Source of the DNA: Tritrichomonas musculus
Taxonomy: Eukaryota; Parabasalia; Tritrichomonadida; Tritrichomonadidae
Assembly (NCBI GenBank): GCA_039105265.1
Contig: JAPFFF010000063.1
Span: 62,001 to 126,000, forward strand
Length of the DNA stretch: 64,000 nt
Reading direction: 5' to 3'
In this document: piece after piece, positions 30,180-40,799 of the stretch
Layout of the letters: each line of letters starts with the position of its first letter
Position numbering within the stretch: the first letter of the stretch is position 1
Program-made: the position numbers and the translations under genes
Notes under the pieces: generated by a model
What the model saw: only the letters and a program-made list of their open reading frames with translations
The model's database searches: none
What the model was told of the DNA's origin: nothing

Positions 30180-30880
30180 AAATCTCTCAAATGTGTACAC
30201 TTTTTGAACGTTCCTCTGAAATAATCTCCAAAAATTTGTTTTGGCCGAATAAACTCAAAAAGTGAAAAAATTGAATCAAATTTGATCTGCAAAACAACTT
30301 TTTTTAAAAAAATTATCGACCAATTTATTGTTGTTCAAAATCCAAAAGTATGTTTGGTCGAAATAACGATACTTTTCCAACTCCATATACACGCCCTCAA
30401 AATAATGGAACAATATTCAATTCTAATGCTTTTCAACAAACTAATATGTTTTACTTTCAGTTTCAAAATCAGACATTTAATTATAATTATAATTATAATC
30501 AACCTACACAAAATTTACCTAATCAATTTCCTTTATCTAATACAAATCAACCTACGAACGTTAATCAACCTCAAAATTTAACCGAGTTTGAACAATTATT
30601 ACAAGAATCTCAACAAAATAGTGACAATTTTTTAGCTAAAACCTCAAAAAACACATACGATAAAGCATTACGTGTTAATGAAACAGCCATGAATATACTA
30701 AAAACTAATCCTTATCATATCACAATTGAAAAGTTAAATATTAAATAAAAAATTAATCTTTTATCATATTTTATCGTTTTTAATTCAATTTTTTCACTTT
30801 TTGAGTTTATTCGGCCAAAACAAATTTTTGGAGATTATTGAGAGGAACAAATTCAAAAAGTGGACCATTTGAGAGATTTT
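30180..30880. mobile_element. Long-TIR element carrying one small ORF
   Basis: Terminal inverted repeats of about 95-100 bp (30180-30275 and 30783-30880), with the block AATAATCTCCAAAAATTTGT inside both arms. They enclose one 132-codon ORF and nothing else. TIRs this long recall Mavericks or foldback-type elements. A target duplication is not obvious. Confidence 0.75.
30350..30748 (+). CDS. Q/N-rich 132-residue protein inside long-TIR element
   Basis: The ORF fills most of the space between the TIRs. The first half is low-complexity Asn/Gln/Phe/Tyr (NYNYNYNQPTQNLPNQ); the second half looks like a short helical domain (LTEFEQLLQESQQNSDNFLA). The start MFGRNNDTFP..YTRPQNN resembles the start of the 285-residue protein at 52002 (MFARNP..YNRPQNN). 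I do not recognise a family. The codon pattern and lack of stops suggest a real but possibly element-encoded protein. Confidence 0.5.
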   Translation: MFGRNNDTFPTPYTRPQNNGTIFNSNAFQQTNMFYFQFQNQTFNYNYNYNQPTQNLPNQFPLSNTNQPTNVNQPQNLTEFEQLLQESQQNSDNFLAKTSKNTYDKALRVNETAMNILKTNPYHITIEKLNIK

Positions 30881-31307
30881 AAAATTTTATAATGTCTACC
30901 AGTTTTTGAATAAGCATCATAGAAAAGTATTCAGAGTATTTCTATGAGTTTAATGAAAAAGTTGATGATGTCGACCAGTTTATCGTCAAACTATAGTCGT
31001 CCAAAAAAAGATTGATAGGAAAATTGAGAGAAAATAACGAACTAAATACCAAAAATTGAGAATTTTTTCTCAATTTAGATCCTTCAATAATAATTGAGAG
31101 AATTTTCCAATTCTCAGAATTTTCTTTTCCCATTCAATAAAATTGCATTTTTGAGACCAAAATATCGGCATTGAAAACTCACACATAAAGGGTAAAATAT
31201 GGGTATTTAGGCTAATAATTAATAAGAATACATTAATTGAGCACTTTTAAAAATAAAAAAAATAATTTAGATATAAATTTAGAATTTGTTTATTAAGCAA
31301 CTTTTCA

Positions 31308-31570
31308 AGCATTATTTTGATTGTTTGTAGCAAAGGATTCTATTGGAATTCTGTAAGTAGTTTGATCTTGCTGAAAATTTGGATTATTTTTATTGATGTG
31401 CTGTAGATAAATAAATTGCTGGTTAGGAGTCAAAGGTGCATTTCTTGCGATTAATTCTTCGATGTAGGATATTTTATATCCTCTTATTTTTGCACATTTA
31501 GTTACATCTAATTCAATTATCTCATAATACTTTTCTTCGATTTTGTAAATCCTCGGAATGATGCCAATTT
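31308..31570 (-). pseudogene. Fragment of a small protein gene, 5' part missing
   Basis: An open segment of about 85 codons reads IPRIYKIEEKYYEIIELD... and ends ...NNQNNA-stop. There is an in-frame stop just upstream and no start. It abuts, head to head, the similarly start-less capsid-like frame at 31560. Together they look like a Maverick interior joined by rearrangement. Confidence 0.4.
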
Positions 31571-32204
31571 ATATTCAACGACTGATGACACTTTTGAATT
31601 CATTGATGATGAAAAACAATTAATAAAAATAACATTTGAAAATAAATATTCATATGAAATCAAAGAATTAATTAAAAAAATGAATTCAACACAAATGAAA
31701 AATGATGAATGTGTCAATATTATAACTTTTAGTGTAAACGCAGACAATACAATAACCATGCTTTCAACAAAAAATAAAACAATTAAATCTATCAGTCATC
31801 GAATACAACTATTAACTGGACTATATAACACCACACTACCAATTGAAATCAAAAATAACACACCATACATAATTCATGATTTACCAGTTTTAAATTATGC
31901 AAATAAATTATATCTTGTATCACTACAGGGTCAGCCAGTTTATAGTTCAATTGGTGAAAAGGAATACACACCATCAGTTATTGCAAACATTGATTCTATG
32001 ATTTTAAATCAAGCTCCACTCATTGTTAACTATGACCAGACCAAGCCGATAAAAATAAAAACTAATAGCGATTCATTAAAATATCTTGAAATGCGTCTCG
32101 TTGATTTTATGTATCAACCAATTAAACTAATGAGCCCACTATTCATCACAATCAAAATCAAACCATCAACTGATGCAAACGTTGGAGATATCATAAGTAA
32201 ATAA
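31560..32204 (+). pseudogene. Maverick/Polinton penton (minor capsid)-like gene, 5' end lost
   Basis: The frame is open from 31512, with protein-like sequence from about 31560; the first ATG at 31680 is internal to the conserved part. The pattern (ITFENKYSYEIKELIK ... a nonpolar middle ... LEMRLVDFMYQPIKL followed by an alternating hydrophobic strand) resembles penton-like minor capsid proteins of trichomonad Mavericks. No polymerase, integrase, ATPase or protease gene is seen nearby, so this is a fragment of a once larger element. The assignment rests on overall pattern and is moderate. Confidence 0.5.
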
Positions 32205-32241
32205 ATTTATTTATGTTCTTCAATTTGTTTCTTCATTTCAA

Positions 32242-32454
32242 TCAATTCATTTTTTTACGCTGACGATATTCTTTCTGTTGTCTCTTCCTTGCTTCCTTTC
32301 TCTCTTCATCATTAGCATATTTGCTTTTTCTTCCTCGCTTTGTTTCAGCTTGTGATTCATGTTCTGTCAATTGTAGATTTTCAATAGACTTTGATTTTGT
32401 CATTGATTTAATAATAGGTGTTTGTTTATAATTGGCGAAATCAATTTCAGTCAT
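32242..32454 (-). CDS. Small basic bZIP-like protein
   Basis: 70 codons from the ATG at 32454 (MTEIDFANYKQTP). The C-terminal half is strongly basic with the pattern NDEERKEARKRQQKEYRQRK, similar to a bZIP basic region without a leucine zipper. It is convergent with the capsid-like fragment and head to head with a hAT fragment. Small basic proteins of this kind are common in trichomonad Maverick neighbourhoods; whether it is a gene of the element or of the host is unknown. Confidence 0.45.
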   Translation of the reverse strand: MTEIDFANYKQTPIIKSMTKSKSIENLQLTEHESQAETKRGRKSKYANDEERKEARKRQQKEYRQRKKMN

Positions 32455-32467
32455 TTTAATAACGAAA

Positions 32468-33425
32468 ATGACAATTGAATCCATTGAATTATTAGCTGAT
32501 TTTAAAGATAAATTAAATAAGGTGGTAAACTTTTTCAGAAGTAAAACGGTCACATCAATTATTCAATTAGTATACCTGTCTTTTTGTCCAACCAGATGGA
32601 CAAATTTTACAGAAATTATGATGTTTTTTATTAATAAGGCAGATGTAATTACTACTTTCCTAAAAGAATATTATAATTTAGTACAAAAATATCTTTCAAT
32701 TATATATCCGATGCAGATTAATTTTGAAATGTTTATATTTCAAGATATTTCTGCTTTGTATTGGCTTCTTATTCCATTCAAAAGTTTTATAAATACGATA
32801 GAATCGGGTTTTTCCCCAATCGCATACCTATATCCCGTCTTTGAAAATTTTATTTCTACTAATGATCCGGATCTGGATAGTGGAGGGATAAGAAATTGTC
32901 CCTCCTATTCAATTTTTTTTAAAATGGTCCCTTTCTATCATTAATCAAACAGCACAAAAAGCAAGCGAGCTTGGAAATGAATTGGCAATAACTTATGCCG
33001 ATGCTCTTATATCTTCAATTAAATATTTAATACTAATAAGTTTCTCAAAATGGTCTGGTTTTTAACACCAGCTGGACGAATCCAAGCTCGAGATGAATAC
33101 GGAATAGGCTCTTCACTTTATTCTAAAGATGCAATATTGAAATATTATGCACAAAAATACAAAATGATATTAAATACTACATTGAAAAATCCAAAGAGAG
33201 AATTGATTCTATAATTCAAGGAAGAGATCAACAAAACAAAAATGATGCAGACAAAAAAGTAGATTTTAATGATGATAATAAAGAAAACATTGAATTTGAT
33301 GAAGCCGAAATAGGTCTTCCGAACAATGAAAATTACCAGAGCAATTTGGAAGATATAGAAAATTTGATTTTCGAGAAGGCAGCCAAATTAATTCCGCATT
33401 CAATGAACAACAAAAAAAATCAATA
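32468..33425 (+). pseudogene. Decayed hAT transposase, C-terminal half
   Basis: Three successive frames carry hAT-like sequence: first FCPTRWTNFTEIM through LIPFKSFINTIE (to about 32900), then a frame with SELGNELAITYADALISS, then FLTPAGRIQARDEYG, and finally an acidic tail (NDDNKENIEFDEAEIG) ending at 33425. The RW motif followed by PFxxxTxxxE spacing is typical of hAT. Frameshifts near 32930, 33040 and 33180 and a missing N-terminus make it non-functional. It differs from the hAT-like gene at 1-1937. Confidence 0.6.
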
Positions 33426-33429
33426 AAAA

Positions 33430-34614
33430 ATTGCTGATTAAATAAAACATATCCAATATTTTTCTTCTTGCTTTACATGTTTTTTGTTATTTATAGATAC
33501 TCTAATTAGTTGAAGAAATTCCGTTTTCGCATTTCTGTGCTTGAAATTCACCTTTTGGCCATAATTTATTATAAAATTTTTTTTTAATTTCTTTTATGAA
33601 AAAAGAGAGGTGCAGGGACTTAATTCATATTTTCATTGACATTTTTTTTTGAATTTTTCTTTACAATTTATTTAAAGATCCTATTTTATTTTATGATGTT
33701 TATATTTGGTATGCCTTATATTTTATATAGCACCCATTTATTTACTTTAAAAAACTAATTAAAATGATTTAAGAATAATTTTTTTGAGTGTTGATTTGGG
33801 AAATAAAACTGATTTTTTATAAAATCATCAAGAGTTTTCTTTATCAATATATATATATATAAAAGACAATACATTATTTTAATTGTTAATGAATTCAAAC
33901 TTTTTGTACTTTCTTTCTATAGTGAAATAAATTTAATTTAATAGTTATTTTATGTGCTTTCAGTAAAAATATTGCAAAGTAATTTTGATAATTTAATTAT
34001 TTTTTTTTATTTGTATTTTAAATTTCTTTGTATTGATTAAATTAAATATTTGCTCAAATGTGGACACTATTTTTAAATATTAATTATAATACGCTAATCA
34101 AACTTTTTGTAAAAATAATTGATTATTTTTTCATAACTTTTTTTTACAACATTCAAAATTTATTAACAAAAAGTGAATGCTTTTTCATATACTTATTTTT
34201 TTTTCTGAAAAACCGAAAAAAAAAGGAAAATAAACCATTTAAGCTCATCATATTCAATTATTCAATTAAACCACTATTTTATTTAAGAACTTAATTGCTA
34301 TATTATATTCTAAAATATTTAATAAGTATAAATAATAAATTGATTTATAAATCTAATAAGTTTATTTAACATTTATAAAATATTATAAAATAAGAATTAT
34401 GTTTAATTGATATAAAAAAATATGTTTAGTTATTTGAATATAAAAATGAAAAATTTAATATTCTATAGTATCGCGCAAAAAAAGCAAAATAAAACATTTA
34501 TTATTATTAAATAATGCTAATATTAATTAATTAAATATAAATAAGATATATTAAAAGATAAAAAAAATTTTTTAAGTGGATATCTGTATTTAGCAATTTT
34601 TTTTTTTTTTTTTG
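33430..34614. other. AT-rich stretch, no gene seen
   Basis: Low-complexity A/T sequence up to the target duplication of the next transposon. No supported feature. Confidence 0.4.
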
Positions 34615-34622
34615 ATATAAAC

Positions 34623-37600
34623 ATAGGGGTTTCGACGATAAGAAAATGTCAGGAAATTGAATAAAAAAATTAAATCTCTGATGAATTTTATTAAAAATAT
34701 TATTATTTAAAAGCTTTAAATAAGAGCTTTAAAAATATATTTTTATTTTTTCTGGATATCTATCAGCAGTCGAGATTCCGCTTTTGAGATTTGAGAAGGT
34801 TTGTTTGGTTTTATACAAATTTTACTTCTTAAATGACAGAGTGGACGCCGAGAGAAAATATGGAACTTTTATCAAAAGTAAAAGAACACGGGGACAAATG
34901 GACCAAGATATCATCATTTTTTCCAAACAGGTCGCCTGATGGTATAAGAAAACATTTTGCAATTTTGATCAAAAAAAATTTTCAAGATTTAAATAGTAAC
35001 GACGATTTAAACATTCTATTTCAAGAATCTGTTGATGAAAAAATTCAAAAAATATTGTTTAAAAAAATAAAATATTCTGAAAAAATTTCTCAATTAAATC
35101 CATTCGATGAAGAAACGATATTTAGAAATATAATTCATGTTTCAATAAATTACCCGACATTTTCCTCAGATATTTCAATGTTTCTGAAATACATATTTGA
35201 TTATCATATTTTAGATAAAAAAGTTTTTTTAAATATAGCATCTTTACATGAATGTAAAACTTTATTATTATTTTGTAAAACATTTTCGATTCTGGAATAT
35301 GATGAATTGAACCAGATAAGTTATATTCAAGATGACCAATTTTTTGTCAGAGGACCTATTTTTGATTTTAATGATAGAAATCAAATTATGAAACACGCCA
35401 GAGATGTAAAAAAAGATAATTTTGAGAATACTGTTAAAGATCATCAAATTGAAAATGCTAGACTTTCAAAATTAGTACATTCATTAAATGACCAAATTGC
35501 CATTCAAAACAAAGAAATTGAAATATATCAAAAAAGAGCCAAATGTCTTGAAAATATTATTGAGCAATATATAAATAATAAAAAGATTGATGACAAAGGA
35601 GTTTTTGTTTCAAATGATGTATTACAAAAATATCCAATTTTAGCATCAATGATTCAAAAGGCAATGTACAAAACATCAGATGAAAAATTTTATAAATTTT
35701 GCTCTTTGATTCAAATGATGAATTCAAAGACGTATAACAAATTAAAAGATTTTTTGCCTCTTATTTCTTTTAGTACTTGCTATGAATTCACTTTACCTCT
35801 GAAATCTTCGTTAATTAAAATGATAGAAAATCTTAACGATATTCCTCAGTTAATTCGGCAAATGTATAAAGGCATTATTGCTTTTAATGATAACAATAAA
35901 GTTGATAAGCCTATTTATGCAAATTTAGCAGGTGACGCTGCGTCATTGAAATATTCTTCAGATTCTCCTGCATTCTATGCAATTCAATTATTACCATTTA
36001 TCAAAAGCATTCCACCAAACGTAATACACTTAATGAAGACTAAGAATGGCGCGTCTCCTCCAGAGGTAGTTAATAGAATATTTGAAGCTTCAAAAATATT
36101 AAATAAAATGAATATTCTAATTAAGTTCATAAGCACGGATGGAGACGTAAGCTTTGACAAATTTCATCGAGATTTTTTTGAATTAAATGTTAAAGCTTTA
36201 TTGAATAAGCCATTTGAACAAATTGTTGAGCATTTTAAAGATATATTAGGAATGCCGATCAGCGATCCTTTTCACTTAATCAAGTGTGCAAGAACGCGAT
36301 TATTGCAACACCTAATGTTAATTGATCCTGATCAATTCACTTGTATTAATACAGCTTTGTTTTCACAGGCTGTAGAGCTTGGGCCTGTATTTACTGATAA
36401 AAGTAAGTACGGAGCTATGAAAGATATGTATCCTTTAGCTCTTTATTCTTGGTATTCATTTACAAAGGTTGTCTCTAAAGGAAGATTTGAATCAGCATAT
36501 TACATACTTCCTTTTTTATTATTTATAGAATCAATACGTTCGCCTTTGCTCTCTCAAAAAACGAGATTTTCTTTTATCAAGTATGCGTTTATTTTATTTA
36601 AAAAACACCTTGATATAATTCATAATATTGAATCAAATTCAGTTTTCAAACAAAGATTTTCACAAAATGCAATTGGTGTTCTTTTTTCAGATGAGATCTG
36701 GTTAATACGAATGTTAAATACATGTATAGGATTAGGAGTTGCCATCCTATATCATAGTGAATTTCTTGCAACACAACGCATTTCAACACATGACATAGAA
36801 TTGTTTTTTGGATTAATTAGGTGCTTGTCTTTTCAAGATAACACATATGAAAATGCAATCAGAATTGTATGTGAAAGCATAATAATTAAGAATTATTCAC
36901 GTGATTTAAGTTCATCAGTAACTATTCCAAAGCGAGTAAATGAGGCAGGAATCGTTCTTACACCAGAAATAAACTCACAAAAAGATCTTGATTTTGATTG
37001 TAATTTATTGATTGAAGTTATATATGATTTAATGAAAGGAAATGAAGTGGATGAAAAAAAGCTCCGTACATTAGAATTGATGATGGATTCTTACACACAA
37101 TTAATCATTGACTCGAATGCATATAAAACACCACATATTCCAAATTTGTGTAGAGGATCCCTTCCATTACACCGATATAATATTATTAATTATTCAATGA
37201 GTGTTTTACCACTTCCATGGTCTGATTCAACTTTTCAGTTTTATATGCCAAATAAAAAATTTTCTCAAAAAATTGAAAAGAAAAATATTTTTCAATGGTG
37301 TGTTCGCTTATGCGCCTCAATTATAGGAATTGAATACAAATATCAAAGAAAAATTAAAATACCATTTCAATTTGATTTGAACAATCCTGAAGATATTGAA
37401 AAAGTTGTGGATGTTCTAACAAATCCTTTAGAAAAGTCCGAAAACAAGGAAGTGAATGAATTATTACAATATGACCAAAAAGAAAACGAAAATAAATTTG
37501 AATGGTATCCAATTACGTATTTAGATGCCCAAAAAGCAGATACAAAGCAAATTGATATAAAAGCTCAAGAAATTTTAGATAATTTAAAAGATCTTAAAAA

Positions 37601-38186
37601 ATTCAATCAAATTCTAAAATCATCAGAAAATCCAAAAAAACTGTTGAAGCAAGCAGCGAAAAAATCTTTTATTTTAACTCTAAAAAAGGCAATGAAAATA
37701 TTTCTTAAAATAGTTAATAAAATGAGCAAAGATGAATTTCAATTCAAAATTAAAACAAATTTAACTGATGAACTCATCTCTCCATTCAAAAAAAGTGAAA
37801 ATGATAAAGAAATTCCAGATAAATATCACGAATCAATCACGAATTTCGTGATTGAAACAAAAGAATAACTTTTTTAAATAATAATTTTAATCATTTATTT
37901 TTTTTTTAACTAATTTTTAAGTTTTTTATTTTATAAATTAAAAGGTATAATTATTATTTATTCTTTTTGAATTTTATTATTGAAATATTGTTTTTTTGGA
38001 TAAAAATGATTTATCGAACAGACCTTTTCAAAATTGAAATCCGGTATTTCCACTGCTAATAGACATTTTGTAAAAATAAATTAATATTTATTTTGCTAAT
38101 AATATATACATTGAATTTGTATATATTTTAAAATTATTTATCATATAATTTTTTTTATGGTTTTTTTCTATCGTCGAAACCCCTAT
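34623..38186. mobile_element. Complete 3.56 kb Myb/P-like DNA transposon
   Basis: The inverted ends ATAGGGGTTTCGACGATA are perfect over 18 bp and are flanked by the 8 bp direct repeat ATATAAAC (34615-34622 and 38187-38194). The only gene inside is the 1011-codon transposase. Intact TIRs, TSD and ORF indicate a structurally complete and possibly recent copy. Confidence 0.92.
34833..37868 (+). CDS. Myb-domain transposase, P element/THAP9-like core
   Basis: 1011 residues from an ATG 210 bp inside the left TIR. Residues 1-50 form a Myb/SANT repeat (EWTPRENMELL...WTKISSFFPNRSPDGIRKHF), probably the TIR-binding domain in place of a THAP finger. Residues 190-250 are a likely coiled coil. The core has NLAGDAASL (Asp 368), FISTDGD (Asp 436), ISDPFHLIKCARTRL (Asp 478) and THDIELFFGLIR (Glu 656). 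This D..(D)..E order with H-L-x-K-x-x-R after the second catalytic Asp and E-x-F-F-G-x-I-R resembles P-element transposases. The 8 bp TSD agrees. The C-terminus is Lys-rich. The superfamily assignment is an inference from motifs. Confidence 0.75.
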   Translation: MTEWTPRENMELLSKVKEHGDKWTKISSFFPNRSPDGIRKHFAILIKKNFQDLNSNDDLNILFQESVDEKIQKILFKKIKYSEKISQLNPFDEETIFRNIIHVSINYPTFSSDISMFLKYIFDYHILDKKVFLNIASLHECKTLLLFCKTFSILEYDELNQISYIQDDQFFVRGPIFDFNDRNQIMKHARDVKKDNFENTVKDHQIENARLSKLVHSLNDQIAIQNKEIEIYQKRAKCLENIIEQYINNKKIDDKGVFVSNDVLQKYPILASMIQKAMYKTSDEKFYKFCSLIQMMNSKTYNKLKDFLPLISFSTCYEFTLPLKSSLIKMIENLNDIPQLIRQMYKGIIAFNDNNKVDKPIYANLAGDAASLKYSSDSPAFYAIQLLPFIKSIPPNVIHLMKTKNGASPPEVVNRIFEASKILNKMNILIKFISTDGDVSFDKFHRDFFELNVKALLNKPFEQIVEHFKDILGMPISDPFHLIKCARTRLLQHLMLIDPDQFTCINTALFSQAVELGPVFTDKSKYGAMKDMYPLALYSWYSFTKVVSKGRFESAYYILPFLLFIESIRSPLLSQKTRFSFIKYAFILFKKHLDIIHNIESNSVFKQRFSQNAIGVLFSDEIWLIRMLNTCIGLGVAILYHSEFLATQRISTHDIELFFGLIRCLSFQDNTYENAIRIVCESIIIKNYSRDLSSSVTIPKRVNEAGIVLTPEINSQKDLDFDCNLLIEVIYDLMKGNEVDEKKLRTLELMMDSYTQLIIDSNAYKTPHIPNLCRGSLPLHRYNIINYSMSVLPLPWSDSTFQFYMPNKKFSQKIEKKNIFQWCVRLCASIIGIEYKYQRKIKIPFQFDLNNPEDIEKVVDVLTNPLEKSENKEVNELLQYDQKENENKFEWYPITYLDAQKADTKQIDIKAQEILDNLKDLKKFNQILKSSENPKKLLKQAAKKSFILTLKKAMKIFLKIVNKMSKDEFQFKIKTNLTDELISPFKKSENDKEIPDKYHESITNFVIETKE

Positions 38187-38194
38187 ATATAAAC

Positions 38195-39166
38195 AAATTT
38201 TTAAGGGCGGCGTTTGGCCTCTCAAAAAGTGGAGATTTGGAACATTTATAATTTCCATAATAATGTATTTCTAATTTATTTTATAGTTTATATATAATAT
38301 ATAAGTATATAATTTATTATTTATATGACTAAAAAAGCAAAATTGCAAAAAAATAAAAATCAAAATATTATGATTTTTTTTATATTTTAGATATCCTTGC
38401 TTCGAAGACATACTTTGATTTTTATTTATTTATAAAATATTTTATACTAGGCAACCATGCCATTTCGAATTATCCTCAAATAGTTATTTTGATTTTAAGT
38501 TTTCTCCTCTCAAAATTCAATGAGGAAAAATAATCAAAATAATCAATAGAATTCCATTGAAATTTTTTTTCTGAGTTTATTCTCAATCATTTTTATGCAA
38601 GAATTTAAAATTATAGCGAAATATTTTATGATAATTAATATATATTTGTTTATTAATAAACTTTTAATATTAAATTGAGAATAAAAGAATTATTTTAAAA
38701 TGATATTACTTAAACATTTTCTTGAATTCAACAATTTGACAAAAATCATTATTTAGAATAAAATGAACGTAACAAATCCTAATAAAAATGGAATAGAATG
38801 GAGTTTTTTAAGTATTAGTACAAGTCGCACTATCAATACAAATCCAAAAAAAAAGGATTAATATTATTGATGAAATTTCCAAGAAATATTTAAAAAGCAC
38901 ATTCAGTCATATGATTATATGAGAAATTTAAATATTAATTGCAATTTCTCTTTTTATTTATTGATTCAATCAATTAATAATCTAACAGAAGCACTTATTG
39001 ATCAAAAACCATATATTATTTTTATTTTTGGTATGTTTTTTAAAATTAAAAAATTCTTTACGCATGCATTTGATGCTCGATTTGCAAAAATAAAATTCAA
39101 GGATTTGATGTAAATTTTGAAGAACATGAATGATAAATTTTTTTATATATAAAGTTAAATAAATTA
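38195..39166. other. AT-rich spacer, no gene seen
   Basis: It contains one copy of the dispersed motif CTCAAAAAGTGGA near 38219. Nothing else is recognisable; a 64-codon frame near 38919 is not convincing. Confidence 0.4.
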
Positions 39167-40114
39167 ACCCTGTTCAAATGGGATAAACCGCTGGGATAAC
39201 CGAAATCCTGGGATAAAAAAAAAATCCCTTGGGATAAAAAAGTGTTTTAAATATTATTTTATAAAATTTTTTTATGTATTTTATAAAATTTTTTCTAGAA
39301 ATTTTTGTTTGATAAATAATCGTCCTATGTTTTATATTTTATATCACATTTCCCAAATAATATAACGTATTCGTATTCAATCTGGGATAAAAGTGGGATA
39401 ACCTATCCCTGTGGGATATTTTGAATGGTTTATGAATCCCAAAGGGATTTTTTTGATTAGTTTACAAATCCCAGTGGGATTTTCGAAACTTTTTGAATTG
39501 TTTTGATAAACTCTGTTTGGGATATTTTTGAAAGAATTGTGAAGATTGAAAGGGATTGTTTTTTGAATAATTCATATTTAGAATCATTATAACATCAAAT
39601 TATTTAATTTTCAAAACATCTAACATTATGATTTTTTCTATTTAAAACATTATATAATTCATTTTTTTAAAAAATATAATCAGAATTAACAAATAGTTTT
39701 TAATATATTTAAATTTTTTGTAAAAAAACGATTATCTATTTTACTTTTCATAGGTTTACACTATTCAAAAACATAAAAAAAAAAAATTGAAAAAAACAGA
39801 CGAAGGAATAAGAATTAATGCAATCTAACACTATTTTATAAAACTAGACAAATGCGTAAAAGAATAAAAAAAAAAATCGAGCATGGAATTGATAGTGTAT
39901 ATTATATTGGATCATCGAATTTCAAAATTCTCGAACAACAAGCAAGAATCGCTCGAAACATCATCAAAGGGATTGATTTTGTAAACAAAGCATCATTGGA
40001 TGAAGGATAGAAAAGCTTTTATGGGTAATATTTGATTTCTCTTATTTTTTCTAATGAGAACTTATTTGGTCAATATTTGATAACGATATAAGATCAAAAA
40101 AGGTCAAATAATTG

Positions 40115-40155
<41 letters not shown>

Positions 40156-40216
40156 ATCCCAAATTCCAAGAAAAGGCTCATCCCAAAAATCAAAAAAAAT
40201 CCCATTTGAACAGGGT
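39167..40216. mobile_element. 1.05 kb TIR element with TA target site
   Basis: Inverted ends ACCCTGTTCAAATGGGAT lie at both borders, each next to a TA (39165-39166 and 40217-40218), as in Tc1/mariner-type insertions. Near both ends the sequence is full of GGGAT/ATCCC blocks. One short frame of about 50 codons (39852-40010, MRKRIKKKIEHGIDS) exists inside; no transposase is visible. A homopolymer T run is at 40109-40151. Confidence 0.75.
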
Positions 40217-40611
40217 TATAATAAATATTAAATATATATATGTACAGCTAATTTTTATCGTAATGGAACTAAATTTACTACAATAAGGAAAAAATAGAAA
40301 AAAATATAACCATTTTTTGTAAAAAACGTAAATAATTGAAAAAATATTGTAACACAATTTTTGAATAGTAAATATTTATTTCAAATAAATAAATAAATAA
40401 AATGATTTTAATATAAAAACTGAGATATAACAATATTTTAAAAACATTGAAATTGAAAGGTAAAATATTTAGCCATTACAATAAGCTTATTGTATTAAAA
40501 TTTGATTATTTATTTGGCAGCTTAAGGCTAAAATAATCTGCCTTATAATAGGTCAATATAAACGGTTATGTAAAATTAAAAAAAAAAATCGAATAAGTAT
40601 TCAATTTTAAT

Positions 40612-40745
40612 TGACCATAGGGAAGGCCAAAAAAAGCGGTATACGAAAAAATCGACGGTTTTTCGTATAAGAAACCGTTTTTATTCACCATATTGAAGGC
40701 CAAAAAAAAAGCGGTATACGAAAAAATTGAAAGGTTTTCGTATAA
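40612..40745. repeat. Direct duplication of a hairpin-forming sequence
   Basis: Two adjacent copies of about 60-70 bp, each starting CCAT...GAAGGCC and containing GCGGTATACGAAAAAAT followed by the inverted TTTCGTATA. Each copy can fold on itself. No coding sense is seen. Confidence 0.7.
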
Positions 40746-40799
40746 AAATTCATTCAATTTTGAGCTTTTTTGAGATTTTTTTAATCGTTAGACGATAAT

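Noticed and set aside
34058-34294. 78-codon plus-strand frame
   Set aside because: Composition is that of random A/T sequence; no motif, and it lies in a gene-free stretch.
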